A stretch of DNA of 64,000 bases from Bacillus sp. B15-48 (GTDB taxonomy: Bacteria > Bacillota > Bacilli > Bacillales > Cytobacillaceae): NCBI RefSeq assembly GCF_016879755.1, contig NZ_WOFU01000003.1:310001-374000 (forward strand), in the 5' to 3' direction. Position numbers and translations under genes: made by a program. Below, in pieces: positions 42,218-50,320 of this stretch; the stretch's first letter is position 1, and each line of letters opens with the position of its first letter. Below the pieces are notes generated by a model that was not told where the DNA came from, did no database searches, and was given only the letters and a program-made list of their open reading frames with translations.

Positions 42218-43126
42218 TTATTTAGCATCTGCTAAGGCTTGCTCGGCTAATGAAAAGAATTCTTTAACATGGATAGATACCCCTGCGATGTCATCTGTGT
42301 GACCTTCTTCATCATTGTAAGCAATCTTTGCAGGATCTTGAGTTTCAATTAGATAATCTTCTGTTAGCGCTACTTGCTCATGCCATTCAGATTGTGCTCC
42401 AGCCTTAGCCACCATACCGTATTCACCAGAAATTGATAAGCTATCTTTATCTGGATACTCTCCTTCTTTTACATGGGCATTAAAGTCAACCCCTACAATT
42501 GATCCGTTCCTAACAGCAATATGTACGAAGTTTTTGTATCCATTCTCAGTAAAGTCTGATTCTTCAGCATAATAGAAGCCGTCTTTATATTGACCTTCTG
42601 CAACAGGCCCATTAGCTAAAGCTTTTTCAGCTAAATCAAAGAATTCAACAACGTGGATGGATACCCCTGCGATGTCATCTGTGTGACCTTCATCATCTTT
42701 GTACGTAATCTTTTCAGGATCTTGAATTTCAACCAGGTAAGCTCCTGCTAGTGCTGCTTGCTCATGCCATTCAGCTTGTGCACCGCCTTTCTCAACCATT
42801 GGATATTCACCATCAGCAGATGTAGTAGCTTTATCCTTGCCACCGTTAATATTTACTCCGTTCCAGACCGCAGCAATGATTTTACCATCTTTCACTTCAA
42901 TGGTTGCAGTATACTTCCAATCTTTACTATATCCCTCTTCTTCTGCAAAATAGATACCGTCAGCATACTTACTCTCTTCTATTTGTGCTTGTTCTTGTGT
43001 TGCTGTTTCTTCACCTGTTGTTGTTTCCTCTTCTGGTGCGCTCGTTGCATCTTCTGTTTGGTTACAACCTACAACTGTTAAAACAAGCATGAAAATAAAG
43101 GATACCGCGAGAAACCTTTTAAGCAT
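42218..43126 (-). CDS. FMN-binding lipoprotein with two flavinylation domains (PplA-like)
   Basis: A 302-residue lipoprotein (LTVVGC). An acidic Thr/Glu linker is followed by two tandem FMN-binding domains of about 115 residues. Each ends with the same stretch DDIAGVSIHV and a FF.LAE.ALA helix; the Ser in D-D-I-A-G-V-S falls at the flavinylation site, where others have TGAT. The two domains are also nearly identical in DNA around this motif (about 42260-42310 and 42650-42700), pointing to recent duplication or gene conversion. PplA of Listeria has the same plan. It should carry two covalent FMN groups outside the membrane. It is the first gene of the locus. Confidence 0.9.
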   Translation of the reverse strand: MLKRFLAVSFIFMLVLTVVGCNQTEDATSAPEEETTTGEETATQEQAQIEESKYADGIYFAEEEGYSKDWKYTATIEVKDGKIIAAVWNGVNINGGKDKATTSADGEYPMVEKGGAQAEWHEQAALAGAYLVEIQDPEKITYKDDEGHTDDIAGVSIHVVEFFDLAEKALANGPVAEGQYKDGFYYAEESDFTENGYKNFVHIAVRNGSIVGVDFNAHVKEGEYPDKDSLSISGEYGMVAKAGAQSEWHEQVALTEDYLIETQDPAKIAYNDEEGHTDDIAGVSIHVKEFFSLAEQALADAK

Positions 43127-43230
43127 AAAATAACCTCCCTCAATATATTTACATTACCTATTCATGTTGATTTTTTTATGAAGAATTGCACAATCAACAT
43201 GTTACTAACACCTTATCATTGAGGAGAAAG

Positions 43231-43278
43231 ATACTACATACTGACTTTTGCCCTGCAAACAGGGACATTTGTCCCTGT
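43231..43278 (-). promoter_or_regulatory. Promoter of the flavin locus with an abutting 20-bp palindrome
   Basis: ACAGGGACA-TT-TGTCCCTGT (43259-43278) is a perfect palindrome with 9-bp arms. Directly downstream on the minus strand is TTGCAG (43258-43253), a 16-bp spacer and TAGTAT (43236-43231). An activator bound at the palindrome would touch the -35 region. The LuxR-type regulator encoded at 43643-44290 is the obvious candidate binder (inference). A diverged copy of this whole region lies at about 43587-43655. Confidence 0.6.
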
Positions 43279-43475
43279 AATTTAGCATTAAACTCCATAA
43301 ATAATCTCCAAAACCATTGGTATTATTGACATTTCCTGCTTTTCAAAATTTTGTCACTGACACAAAAGTTCAAAGATTATGTACTGGATATCACAACTGT
43401 GAGGAATTGAAGTATGGGAAATGAAAAGATTTGACATGGTCAAAAAAGGCGTAGGATATTACAGTTTTGCGACAA

Positions 43476-43517
43476 ATAAAAACAGCCATCATTCGTAAGG
43501 GTTTAAGGCTGTTTTTT
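43476..43517. terminator. Bidirectional terminator after the response regulator gene
   Basis: AACAGCC (43481-43487) pairs with GGCTGTT (43507-43513), with T-runs on both strands. It lies about 130 nt past the regulator stop and upstream of the flavin-locus promoter. The rest of 43279-43475 contains only the small palindrome TGTCAcTGACA near 43352. Confidence 0.75.
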
Positions 43518-43642
43518 ATGCTATTAACTGCGAATCAGGTATATTAGTGAATAATTTCACATAAAAACACCTGCCCTATTATTGGGAAGAAAGATTTTAC
43601 ACCGAATACTAACATTTGCCCTTCGAATATGTACATTTACAC

Positions 43643-44290
43643 CTATGCTAATGCTGTTTGTCTCAACCAATAAATAGCAGCTTCAGTTCTATTAGAAACG
43701 TTAATCTTTTTAAAAATTTTGCTGATATAGTTTCGTACAGTTTTTTCTGAAATAACAAAGATCTCTGCAATTTCTTTATTGGACTTTCCACAGCTTAGCA
43801 ATTGCAATATTTCTGTTTCTCTCCTGCTCAAATTATGTTGCTCATTACTGAGTTTTCCCCTATTTTGAGTGATAAAATTAATGGCATACTGAACAAGGGA
43901 TGCATCTAATACACATTCTCCTTCATAGACTTTAATTATGGCTTCTATTAATTCATCCCTTGTTACATTTTTCAACAAATAACCATCTACTCCCGCTCGA
44001 ATCGTTTCGATTACGATCGGTTCTTGAGAACATTCTGTTAGTATGATAATTTTAACTTTAGGGAACATAGACTTTATTCTATTACACCCATTAATTCCAT
44101 CACCATCAGGAAAATTTGAGCCAATCAAAATAAGTTCCGGACTAACTTTGGGAATGATATCAATAGTTTCTTTGAGATTTTTAGCTTCTCCACATACTTC
44201 TATAGAATTATTTGATTCTAAAATAAGTTTTAAACCATATCTAACAATAGTATGATAATCCACTATTAAAACTTTAACCCTGTTTTTCAC
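43643..44290 (-). CDS. LuxR/NarL-type response regulator with a non-canonical receiver
   Basis: A 215-residue protein with a receiver domain (1-120) and a LuxR helix-turn-helix (SRRETEILQLLSCGKSNKEI, ISEKTVRNYISKIFKKI). The acidic pair is reduced to Asp11-Tyr12 (LIVDYH) and the phospho-acceptor position holds Gly57 (LILIGSN), while Lys107 is kept. It is therefore unlikely to be phosphorylated in the usual way, and no kinase gene is nearby. It is oriented with the flavin locus, between that locus and the EcfT-like gene, so it probably regulates them in response to a ligand or redox signal. Confidence 0.85.
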   Translation of the reverse strand: MKNRVKVLIVDYHTIVRYGLKLILESNNSIEVCGEAKNLKETIDIIPKVSPELILIGSNFPDGDGINGCNRIKSMFPKVKIIILTECSQEPIVIETIRAGVDGYLLKNVTRDELIEAIIKVYEGECVLDASLVQYAINFITQNRGKLSNEQHNLSRRETEILQLLSCGKSNKEIAEIFVISEKTVRNYISKIFKKINVSNRTEAAIYWLRQTALA

Positions 44291-44658
44291 TCATTGCTCC
44301 TCCCTTAAGTTTCCAGCATTAATTAATTCCACAAAATCAATTATACACTTGTAAATAAATTGTGTTGAAAATGCTCTTATATGTTAAGAATAATTCACTA
44401 TTTAGTGACAGTTTTCTTACACATTTTTTGAAACTACATTTTCTTTTCGAACATCTTCACAAATCTTGCCAACGAAACAATGCCTAGCATTAACGTAATG
44501 AACTAAAACAAAATATAAATAGAGTTACACTTTATACTTTTTAAACAATTAGAAATCTTTCAACTTTATTATTCACTTAATCTTCATTAATATCTGAGGC
44601 CTACAATTTCAAATGTACTATACTAAAATTATACAAAAAAATTATGGCAGGTATTGCT
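44291..44658. other. Divergent intergenic region
   Basis: About 370 bp, AT-rich, holding the upstream regions of the response regulator and EcfT-like genes. CACTATTTAGTG (44396-44407) is a short inverted repeat with a TT centre. No clear promoter pair could be chosen, and no small ORF is convincing. Confidence 0.4.
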
Positions 44659-45459
44659 ATGTCAGCAGATAATATTATTCTAACCAAAACAAACACACCA
44701 AAAATTGACAAGTCAATGAATATAGATGGGCTTATTAAGTTTATCATTGCCACAATGCTCGCTATCATGTCTTTTCTTTTAGAAAAACAGATTAGTTTAG
44801 TTATCCTATCTATTTACTTATTGATTGCTACTCTCGCTACAAGAATTAAATTCCGAACCTTATTAGTCAGTACTGCTTCCTATTTTATCATCGTCCTGAT
44901 TCCTTATCTTTTTGGTTATTTGATGAGTGAGCTTCTCTATTTGATTACCAATAACCAATTATTTTCCTATAATAAAGAAAGCTATGAAGTCTTTCTGAGA
45001 ATGTTTAGTTTGTTTGTTATTTGGTATGTGAGCATCCTGTATTTTCACACAACCCCGATGAAAACCGTAATTGGCCTACTGGATAAACTTCTTTTTCCAT
45101 TAAAATTAATAGGCGTTCCTGTTAAAGACTACTTAAAAATAGTAATGTTTATCGTACAAGATCTTAAGGGGAAAGGTTTGGAAATAAAGGATAGGTTTTT
45201 AGATAATGCACGCTCGAGCATTGGCGGAAACAAAATAAAATTAAAAACGAAAATCAAAGGAATCTCTCATATCATCGTTTCCTTCCTTGTTAATTCTTTT
45301 GAAAGAATCAATGAGATCCAAAGCTCAATAGAAAACATGAATCATGAAGAGTTATATAATTACAAATTTAAAATATCGATAAGTGATATAGTTGTAGTTT
45401 TTAGCTTTATTTTATTAACTTTAGTCCTTTTACTAGTAGAAAAAGGATATTTATTTTAG
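44659..45459 (+). CDS. EcfT-like energy-coupling transmembrane protein (FmnA-like)
   Basis: About 266 residues of the EcfT/CbiQ family: four to five membrane helices in the first half and the cytosolic coupling helices carrying RFLDNARSS, a variant of the ARG motif. A frame from ATG 44644 has no ribosome site, whereas GGCAGG lies before ATG 44659. In the Listeria locus an EcfT-like protein (FmnA) with RibU supplies FAD outside the cell for ApbE. The position beside the flavin locus suggests the same role here. No ECF ATPase is encoded nearby, so it would share those of the cell. Confidence 0.75.
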   Translation: MSADNIILTKTNTPKIDKSMNIDGLIKFIIATMLAIMSFLLEKQISLVILSIYLLIATLATRIKFRTLLVSTASYFIIVLIPYLFGYLMSELLYLITNNQLFSYNKESYEVFLRMFSLFVIWYVSILYFHTTPMKTVIGLLDKLLFPLKLIGVPVKDYLKIVMFIVQDLKGKGLEIKDRFLDNARSSIGGNKIKLKTKIKGISHIIVSFLVNSFERINEIQSSIENMNHEELYNYKFKISISDIVVVFSFILLTLVLLLVEKGYLF

Positions 45460-45576
45460 GAAAAGCCATTCTTTCACAAAAACCTATATTAATATTAATG
45501 AATGATTAATTAAATGATCACAATTTTTACCTTTAACTACTTTTTTGATTTATCCTAAAGGAAATACATGACAATA

Positions 45577-45624
45577 GAAAAAGGCATATTGAGCAGCTAA
45601 TACCCGCTCAATATGCCTTTTTTT
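45577..45624. terminator. Strong bidirectional terminator
   Basis: AAAAAGGCATATTGAGC (45577-45594) pairs with GCTCAATATGCCTTTTT. It ends the EcfT-like gene on the plus strand and the zinc-ribbon gene on the minus strand. Confidence 0.9.
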
Positions 45625-45667
45625 ATGCAAACCTTCCGATTGTCCCCTAAAAGAACGTCCCCAGTTC

Positions 45668-45877
45668 CTAACGAGATGTTTTCGGAGGTTGACACACATC
45701 ACATTTACGTTGGTGATTATTTTTAAATTTCGTAAATGTTCTTTCAAAATTATTACCACATTGACATTTAAATAATAATTTCTGCGAAAAACCGTGATAT
45801 TCAGTCGCTAGCAATTTACTTTCCGAGTTTTTCTCAACAAATTCTTTAATTTTACCGATTGTCCAGCGTTTATTCAT
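45668..45877 (-). CDS. Small zinc-ribbon protein
   Basis: A 69-residue protein starting MNKRWTIGKIKEFVEKNSES. A CQCG...CDVC pair of knuckles (KCQCGNNFERTF, RKCDVCQ) suits a zinc ribbon. GGAGGTG lies 7 nt before ATG 45877; a longer frame to 45922 lacks a ribosome site. Similar ribbons recur in phage and endonuclease-associated DNA-binding proteins, where they read a repeated short motif, but function here is unknown. A GGGGACGTTCTTTT repeat-like word follows the stop codon. Confidence 0.65.
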   Translation of the reverse strand: MNKRWTIGKIKEFVEKNSESKLLATEYHGFSQKLLFKCQCGNNFERTFTKFKNNHQRKCDVCQPPKTSR

Positions 45878-46121
45878 TCGCTTACACCTCCAGATTTTTA
45901 CGCTTGTGCGGAGGCTTTTCATGGCATCCAGCTTTTAAGTACAAGTCGTAATCATTCCAAGTTTTTCATTATACCATTAGTTGGTACACAATGAAACATG
46001 GATAAACAGAGATGTTTTAAAAAATATTCGCTCCAATGCGATGATGAGGAATTTTACGAAGGACATCAAGAGAACTTCAATCTCCCGAAAATACCAAATG
46101 GGGTATTATCTTTTCGAAAAT

Positions 46122-46418
46122 TTACTCAATTGCTCCTTCCCAAGAAAGCATTCCACCTGTCATATTAACAGCATTAAATCCATGATAGTCTAGAAATTGT
46201 GTTGCTTGGCCGCTTCTTGCACCTGATCGGCACACTATGATATATTCTTTTGATTTATCTAACTCATGCAAGCGAAATTCAATAAGTCCTAACGGAATAT
46301 TCACGGCGCCGGGAATTTTTCCAGCTACTACTTCATCCACTTCACGAACATCAATCATATTTAATTTCTTTCCTTCATTTAGCAATGTTTCAACCTTTTT
46401 AGCAGGTATTGCTTTCAT
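46122..46418 (-). CDS. Rhodanese-domain protein (cytosolic)
   Basis: A 98-residue single rhodanese domain with the active-site loop VCRSGARS, Cys63, and the MIDVREVDEV start motif. It transfers sulfane sulfur, probably from a persulfide to a thiol. It is the last gene of a three-gene cluster with a second rhodanese and a DsrE2-like protein. GGAGGA precedes the ATG. Confidence 0.9.
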   Translation of the reverse strand: MKAIPAKKVETLLNEGKKLNMIDVREVDEVVAGKIPGAVNIPLGLIEFRLHELDKSKEYIIVCRSGARSGQATQFLDYHGFNAVNMTGGMLSWEGAIE

Positions 46419-46441
46419 TAATGATTTCCTCCTTCTTTTTA

Positions 46442-46804
46442 TTAAAACCAGGCGTTCATGCCACCTTTTACATTTGTTACTTTTGTATAACCTAGTTTCT
46501 TTAATAGCTTACTAGCTTTTTGGCTCCTCATCCCACTCTGACAAATAACAATTACTTCTTTTTCTTTCGAAAATTCCTTCTCTGCCTTTTCAGCGAGCTG
46601 ATGCAGTGGGATATTTTTAAATCCCCTAATGTGATTTCCGTTACATTCACCAGCTGTCCTTACATCTATAAAGCTTTTATGTTTATCTTTCAATTCATTT
46701 TTTAATTCTGCTGTTGATATATTTCGTACACCTTTAATTGGCATGAAACGATTTACTATAAAAAGAACAAAAAGAGCCATGAGTAAATAATTAACATATT
46801 CCAA
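46442..46804 (-). CDS. Membrane-anchored rhodanese
   Basis: A 120-residue protein with one N-terminal membrane helix (YLLMALFVLFIVNRF) and a rhodanese domain with CQSGMRS (Cys88). It resembles YqhL/YibN-type proteins. It lies 23 nt upstream of the soluble rhodanese gene and 29 nt after the DsrE2-like gene. It would handle sulfane sulfur at the inner face of the membrane. Confidence 0.9.
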   Translation of the reverse strand: MEYVNYLLMALFVLFIVNRFMPIKGVRNISTAELKNELKDKHKSFIDVRTAGECNGNHIRGFKNIPLHQLAEKAEKEFSKEKEVIVICQSGMRSQKASKLLKKLGYTKVTNVKGGMNAWF

Positions 46805-46833
46805 GCTTAGTCCCTCCTATAATTTCTGGGCAT

Positions 46834-47313
46834 TTAAATGAAAAGATTGACGTTCCCATCTTCAGCTTCTGCAAGATAGGCGGCAACACCTGCATATTCG
46901 ATATTATCTAACAGTTCTTTTTCTTGCAGACCTAGTAAATCCATCGTCATCGTACATGCGATTAATTTTATATCTTGTTCCTGTGCCATTTCAATTAACT
47001 GCGGAAGAGGAAGTGCATTGTGTTTCTTCATCACTTTTTTAATTAACTTAGGGCCAAAACCAGCAAAGTTCATTTTCGATAATCCCATTTTGTCAGCGCC
47101 TCTAGGCATCATTTTCGCAAACATTTTTTCAAGGAACCCTTTTTCTACAGCCACACTTTCTTCTTTACGTAAGGCATTTAAACCCCAGAAAGTATGAAAG
47201 ACTGTTACTTCATGATCATAAGCGGCTGCTCCATTCGCAATAATATAAGCTGCCATGGCTTTATCATAATCACCACTTAATAAGACGATTGTTGTTTTTT
47301 TCTTCTCTGTCAC
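46834..47313 (-). CDS. DsrE/DsrF-like (DsrE2 type) protein
   Basis: A 159-residue protein with KTTIVLLSGDYDKAMAAYII, HTFWGLNALRKE and IKLIACTMTMDLLG, the DsrE2 pattern, in which Cys120 is conserved. Proteins of this type accompany rhodanese and TusA genes in persulfide detoxification (cst-like) operons. It is the first gene of the cluster, behind a promoter with a CstR/CsoR-like operator. No TusA or CstR gene is in this cluster, so the regulator must lie elsewhere. Confidence 0.85.
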   Translation of the reverse strand: MTEKKKTTIVLLSGDYDKAMAAYIIANGAAAYDHEVTVFHTFWGLNALRKEESVAVEKGFLEKMFAKMMPRGADKMGLSKMNFAGFGPKLIKKVMKKHNALPLPQLIEMAQEQDIKLIACTMTMDLLGLQEKELLDNIEYAGVAAYLAEAEDGNVNLFI

Positions 47314-47373
47314 TTTTACGCCTCCAATCTATTTTTACCTACAAGGGTATTTATGTCGATATGCTTTTTACTA

Positions 47374-47416
47374 TTACCCCTATAGGTATAATAATAAAAA
47401 TAATCGAAGACGTCAA
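47374..47416 (-). promoter_or_regulatory. Promoter with CstR/CsoR-like operator of the persulfide cluster
   Basis: On the minus strand TTGACG (47416-47411), a 17-bp spacer and TATTAT (47393-47388) form the promoter. TTACCCCTATAGGTAT (47374-47389) overlaps the -10 and start site. A C/G-rich A-T-flanked palindrome of this type is the operator of CsoR-family persulfide or copper sensors. Confidence 0.7.
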
Positions 47417-47719
47417 CCCTTTTATCTTGAGGATGAAAGCTTCTTTCCTTTTGGTACTACGGGCAGTTTCCCCCACTTATCCTTTATCATTTTCTCAAAG
47501 CCTTGAAGTGGGGGTATTACTGCTCGTTAATTTGCGATAAATGTTATATAAAGTAGTTCTTAAATCCACTAGCCAATCTTCTGCCTTTCCTGCTGGGCGG
47601 CCAATGGAATCAAGGAGATTCAATTTGGACTAGGTATCGTCAGCAGCGCAGGGATCATGCACATTAACCAACTTTAAATACATATCATATGTTGACTGTT
47701 AGACTGAAGGAGGACAATC
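47417..47719. other. Intergenic region with a hairpin
   Basis: CCCCCACTT (about 47470-47478) pairs with AAGTGGGGG (about 47506-47514), extended by GCAG/CTGC; it has no T-run. A minus-strand T-rich part holds the persulfide promoter, and GAAGGAGG just before 47720 is the ribosome site of the ferritin-like gene. A short coding-like stretch (IKEIQFGLGIVSSAGIMHIN, plus strand, about 47600-47670) ends in TAA and may be a gene remnant; I am not sure. Confidence 0.3.
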
Positions 47720-48631
47720 ATGTATTCAAACCAACAATATTATGTTCCAGCTTATAACGACCTTTATCGGAATGCACTTGATACTCAACTTTTAAATGAT
47801 ATCCAAAAAGCAATTAATGCAGAGTATAGTGCTGTTGCTTGTTACGAGAGATTAGCCAAAATGGCACCAACACAAGAAGAAAGGAACATAATACTTGAAA
47901 TACAAAAAGATGAAAAACGACATCTTGAAGAATTTAGTAGAATTTTCACAAATTTAACAGGGAGACAGCCATCTTATAAAATCATTGAGGAATGTCCAGA
48001 CAATTATCAACCAGGCATTGAATTTGCCTTTAAAGATGAACAAGAGGCTGTAGATTTTTATTTAGATATCTCAGACAACGCACAAGATATGACCATCAAA
48101 GATAGATTCCGACGTGCCGCAGCAGATGAACAAAATCACGCTGTATGGTTTTTGGCTTTTTTTTCGAAAAATCAAAAGATAACGCATAACCAAAGGCAAA
48201 TTGAAGACTATGGTGCTAAAGGGGCTTTAAATGCTTCTTCCTTATCCTTACCTCAAATGTTAATTTATGCCCTTCAGGACGAGTATTTAGCACAAGCAAA
48301 ATATAATAACATTATTGAAACCTTTGGTAACGTAAGAACCTTCGTACAGATTAGAGAAGCAGAAATAAGACATATAAGTGCATTATTACCACTTTTCGAC
48401 CGTTATCGAGTACCATTACCTAATGATATTTCTCAATACTTTGTTACAACTCCAGAAAATCTTAAGGCTGCATATGCTGCAGGCGTTCAAGGGGAAATCG
48501 ACAACATCTCTATGTACGCTAGATTTTTATCACTAAACATCCCCAATGATGTAAGAATTGTCTTTTCTCAACTGCGTAATGCCTCTTTAAACCATCTAGC
48601 AGCATTTGAAAGAGGTCTTGCTAGGAATTAA
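47720..48631 (+). CDS. Two-domain ferritin-like protein (rubrerythrin/DUF2202 type)
   Basis: A 303-residue protein built of two four-helix bundles. The N-terminal one has EYSAVACYE, EKRHLEEF, EQEAVDFY and EQNHAVWF, the ExxH pattern of diiron sites. The C-terminal one has DEYLAQAKY, EAEIRHISAL and NHLAAFERG with similar E/H spacing. The Tyr/Gln-rich N-terminus resembles spore-associated ferritin-like proteins. It may scavenge peroxide or store iron; function is not settled. AGGAGG lies before the ATG. It is monocistronic. Confidence 0.8.
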   Translation: MYSNQQYYVPAYNDLYRNALDTQLLNDIQKAINAEYSAVACYERLAKMAPTQEERNIILEIQKDEKRHLEEFSRIFTNLTGRQPSYKIIEECPDNYQPGIEFAFKDEQEAVDFYLDISDNAQDMTIKDRFRRAAADEQNHAVWFLAFFSKNQKITHNQRQIEDYGAKGALNASSLSLPQMLIYALQDEYLAQAKYNNIIETFGNVRTFVQIREAEIRHISALLPLFDRYRVPLPNDISQYFVTTPENLKAAYAAGVQGEIDNISMYARFLSLNIPNDVRIVFSQLRNASLNHLAAFERGLARN

Positions 48632-48789
48632 TTTCATTCACATATTATGGGGCGATTGCGTCGTCCCAATTATTTATTATACTTTACTATCGTGTAACGG
48701 AATGAATTACTCTTTATCAATTGGGGAATGAATATGATCTTTGAGCATACAAAAATATTTTGATTTATAATAAAGTTATTGTGCGATAA

Positions 48790-48842
48790 ATTTACATAAT
48801 GCAAAGGACTAGCAGGTGACATAAGGACCACCCTACTAGAGT
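48790..48842 (+). other. Hairpin in the codA leader
   Basis: ACTAGCAGG-TG and CACCCTACTAG form an interrupted stem around 48808-48839, about 40 nt before the codA start. It matches no riboswitch that I recall. The rest of 48632-48880 shows no gene. Confidence 0.3.
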
Positions 48843-48880
48843 AAAGAGATTTAAAACTTTAAAGGGAGATGTGATGAACA

Positions 48881-50146
48881 ATGTTAATCAAAAATGCGAA
48901 ATTATATGGCCAAGATGGAATCTGGGATATACATATAAAGGAAAATAAAATTTTTAAGATTACCCCTGCCGAGCAAGCAGCCGTTCCTGCAGATGAAAAG
49001 GTTATTGATGTGAATGGCAAAATGGTTCTTCCTCCATTTGTCGAACCTCACATTCATTTGGACTATGCATTAACAGCAGGAACACCAAGATGGAATCAAT
49101 CCGGAACATTATTTGAAGGAATCCAAATATGGTCAGAACGTAAAAAAGTCGTGAAAGAAACAAAAGAAGAGATTAAAAATCGTGCAATAAAAGCGCTGCA
49201 AATGCAAATAAAACACGGGATCCAACATGTAAGAACACACGTCGATATTACAGACCCTAGTTTAATCGGTTTAGAGGCTTTATTAGAAGTCAAGCAAGAA
49301 ATCAAACCGTATGTAAATCTCCAAATTGTCGCTTTTCCACAAGAAGGAATTTATTCTTATCCAAAAGGAGAGGAATTATTAGAAGAAGCGTTAAAAATGG
49401 GAGCTGATGTCGTTGGCGGGATTCCTCATTATGAATTTACGAGAGAAGATGGGGTCCGTTCCGTTCAAAAATCGCTTGAGTTAGCGTATCGATACGGGAA
49501 AATGGTCGATATTCATTGCGATGAGATTGATGACGAACAATCACGCTTTGTCGAAGTCGTCGCGGCCGAAGCCTATAAATTAGGGATGGGCGAACTTGTT
49601 ACAGCTAGTCATACAACCGCAATGGGTTCTTATAATGACGCTTATACGTATAAACTGTTTAAACTGCTTAAGCAATCAAAGATTCATTTTGTTTCCCTGC
49701 CTAAAGCCAATTTACATTTACAAGGAAGATTTGATACTTATCCAAAACGCCGTGGATTAACACGAGTGAAAGAGCTTCTAGAGGCTGAGATAAATGTATG
49801 TTTCGGACTAGATTCTATAATGGATCCTTGGTATCCACTAGGCGATGGGAATTTAATGACAGTAGTCGATACAGGTTTACATGCATGCCATATGACAGGC
49901 TATAACGATATTGTCACTGCATTGAATTTAATTACAACGAATGGGGCAAAAACTTTAAATATCCAAGATACGTACGGAGTGAAAGAAGGCAATCCAGCAA
50001 ACCTTATAATCATCGACTCAAGTTCAGAATACGATGCCATTCGCTGCCAAGCCCCTGTTCTTTACTCGATCCGAAATGGAGAAGTACTTGTTGAAACAAT
50101 ACCAGCAGAGACGGAGCTGAATATCCCTTTATTTGTAAATAAATAA
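48881..50146 (+). CDS. codA: Cytosine deaminase (CodA-type amidohydrolase)
   Basis: A 421-residue amidohydrolase closely similar to E. coli CodA over the full length. The metal and catalytic residues are H57 and H59 (PHIHLD), His in DIHCDE, Glu in CDEIDDEQ, His in ASHTTAM and Asp in [10 protein letters not shown]. coli has GHDDVFDPW at the last motif, so Asp313 is kept but the neighbouring Asp314 is Ser here; this residue shapes pyrimidine specificity. It deaminates cytosine or a related base. The usual codB permease is absent; a permease remnant lies at 25676-25888. GGGAGATG precedes the ATG. Confidence 0.92.
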   Translation: MLIKNAKLYGQDGIWDIHIKENKIFKITPAEQAAVPADEKVIDVNGKMVLPPFVEPHIHLDYALTAGTPRWNQSGTLFEGIQIWSERKKVVKETKEEIKNRAIKALQMQIKHGIQHVRTHVDITDPSLIGLEALLEVKQEIKPYVNLQIVAFPQEGIYSYPKGEELLEEALKMGADVVGGIPHYEFTREDGVRSVQKSLELAYRYGKMVDIHCDEIDDEQSRFVEVVAAEAYKLGMGELVTASHTTAMGSYNDAYTYKLFKLLKQSKIHFVSLPKANLHLQGRFDTYPKRRGLTRVKELLEAEINVCFGLDSIMDPWYPLGDGNLMTVVDTGLHACHMTGYNDIVTALNLITTNGAKTLNIQDTYGVKEGNPANLIIIDSSSEYDAIRCQAPVLYSIRNGEVLVETIPAETELNIPLFVNK

Positions 50147-50169
50147 TCAACCTTATAAAGGGAAACTTT

Positions 50170-50202
50170 CATCAGAGGGGGTTTCTTCATCCCCCACTGA
50201 TG
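50170..50202 (+). terminator. Hairpin after codA, possible terminator
   Basis: CATCAG-a-GGGGG pairs with CCCCC-a-CTGATG, followed only loosely by a T-rich GTTAGTTGTGTTTT. The stem is strong, but the T-run is poor. Confidence 0.5.
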
Positions 50203-50320
50203 GTTAGTTGTGTTTTACCTGCAACAATATTGTTGTACGCTTAATCATTTTTATAAAATTCTTTTCTCCGATCCTGAAAAACAGCGATCCTCCCCCTATC
50301 CCGGTCAACTTCCTGTAAAT

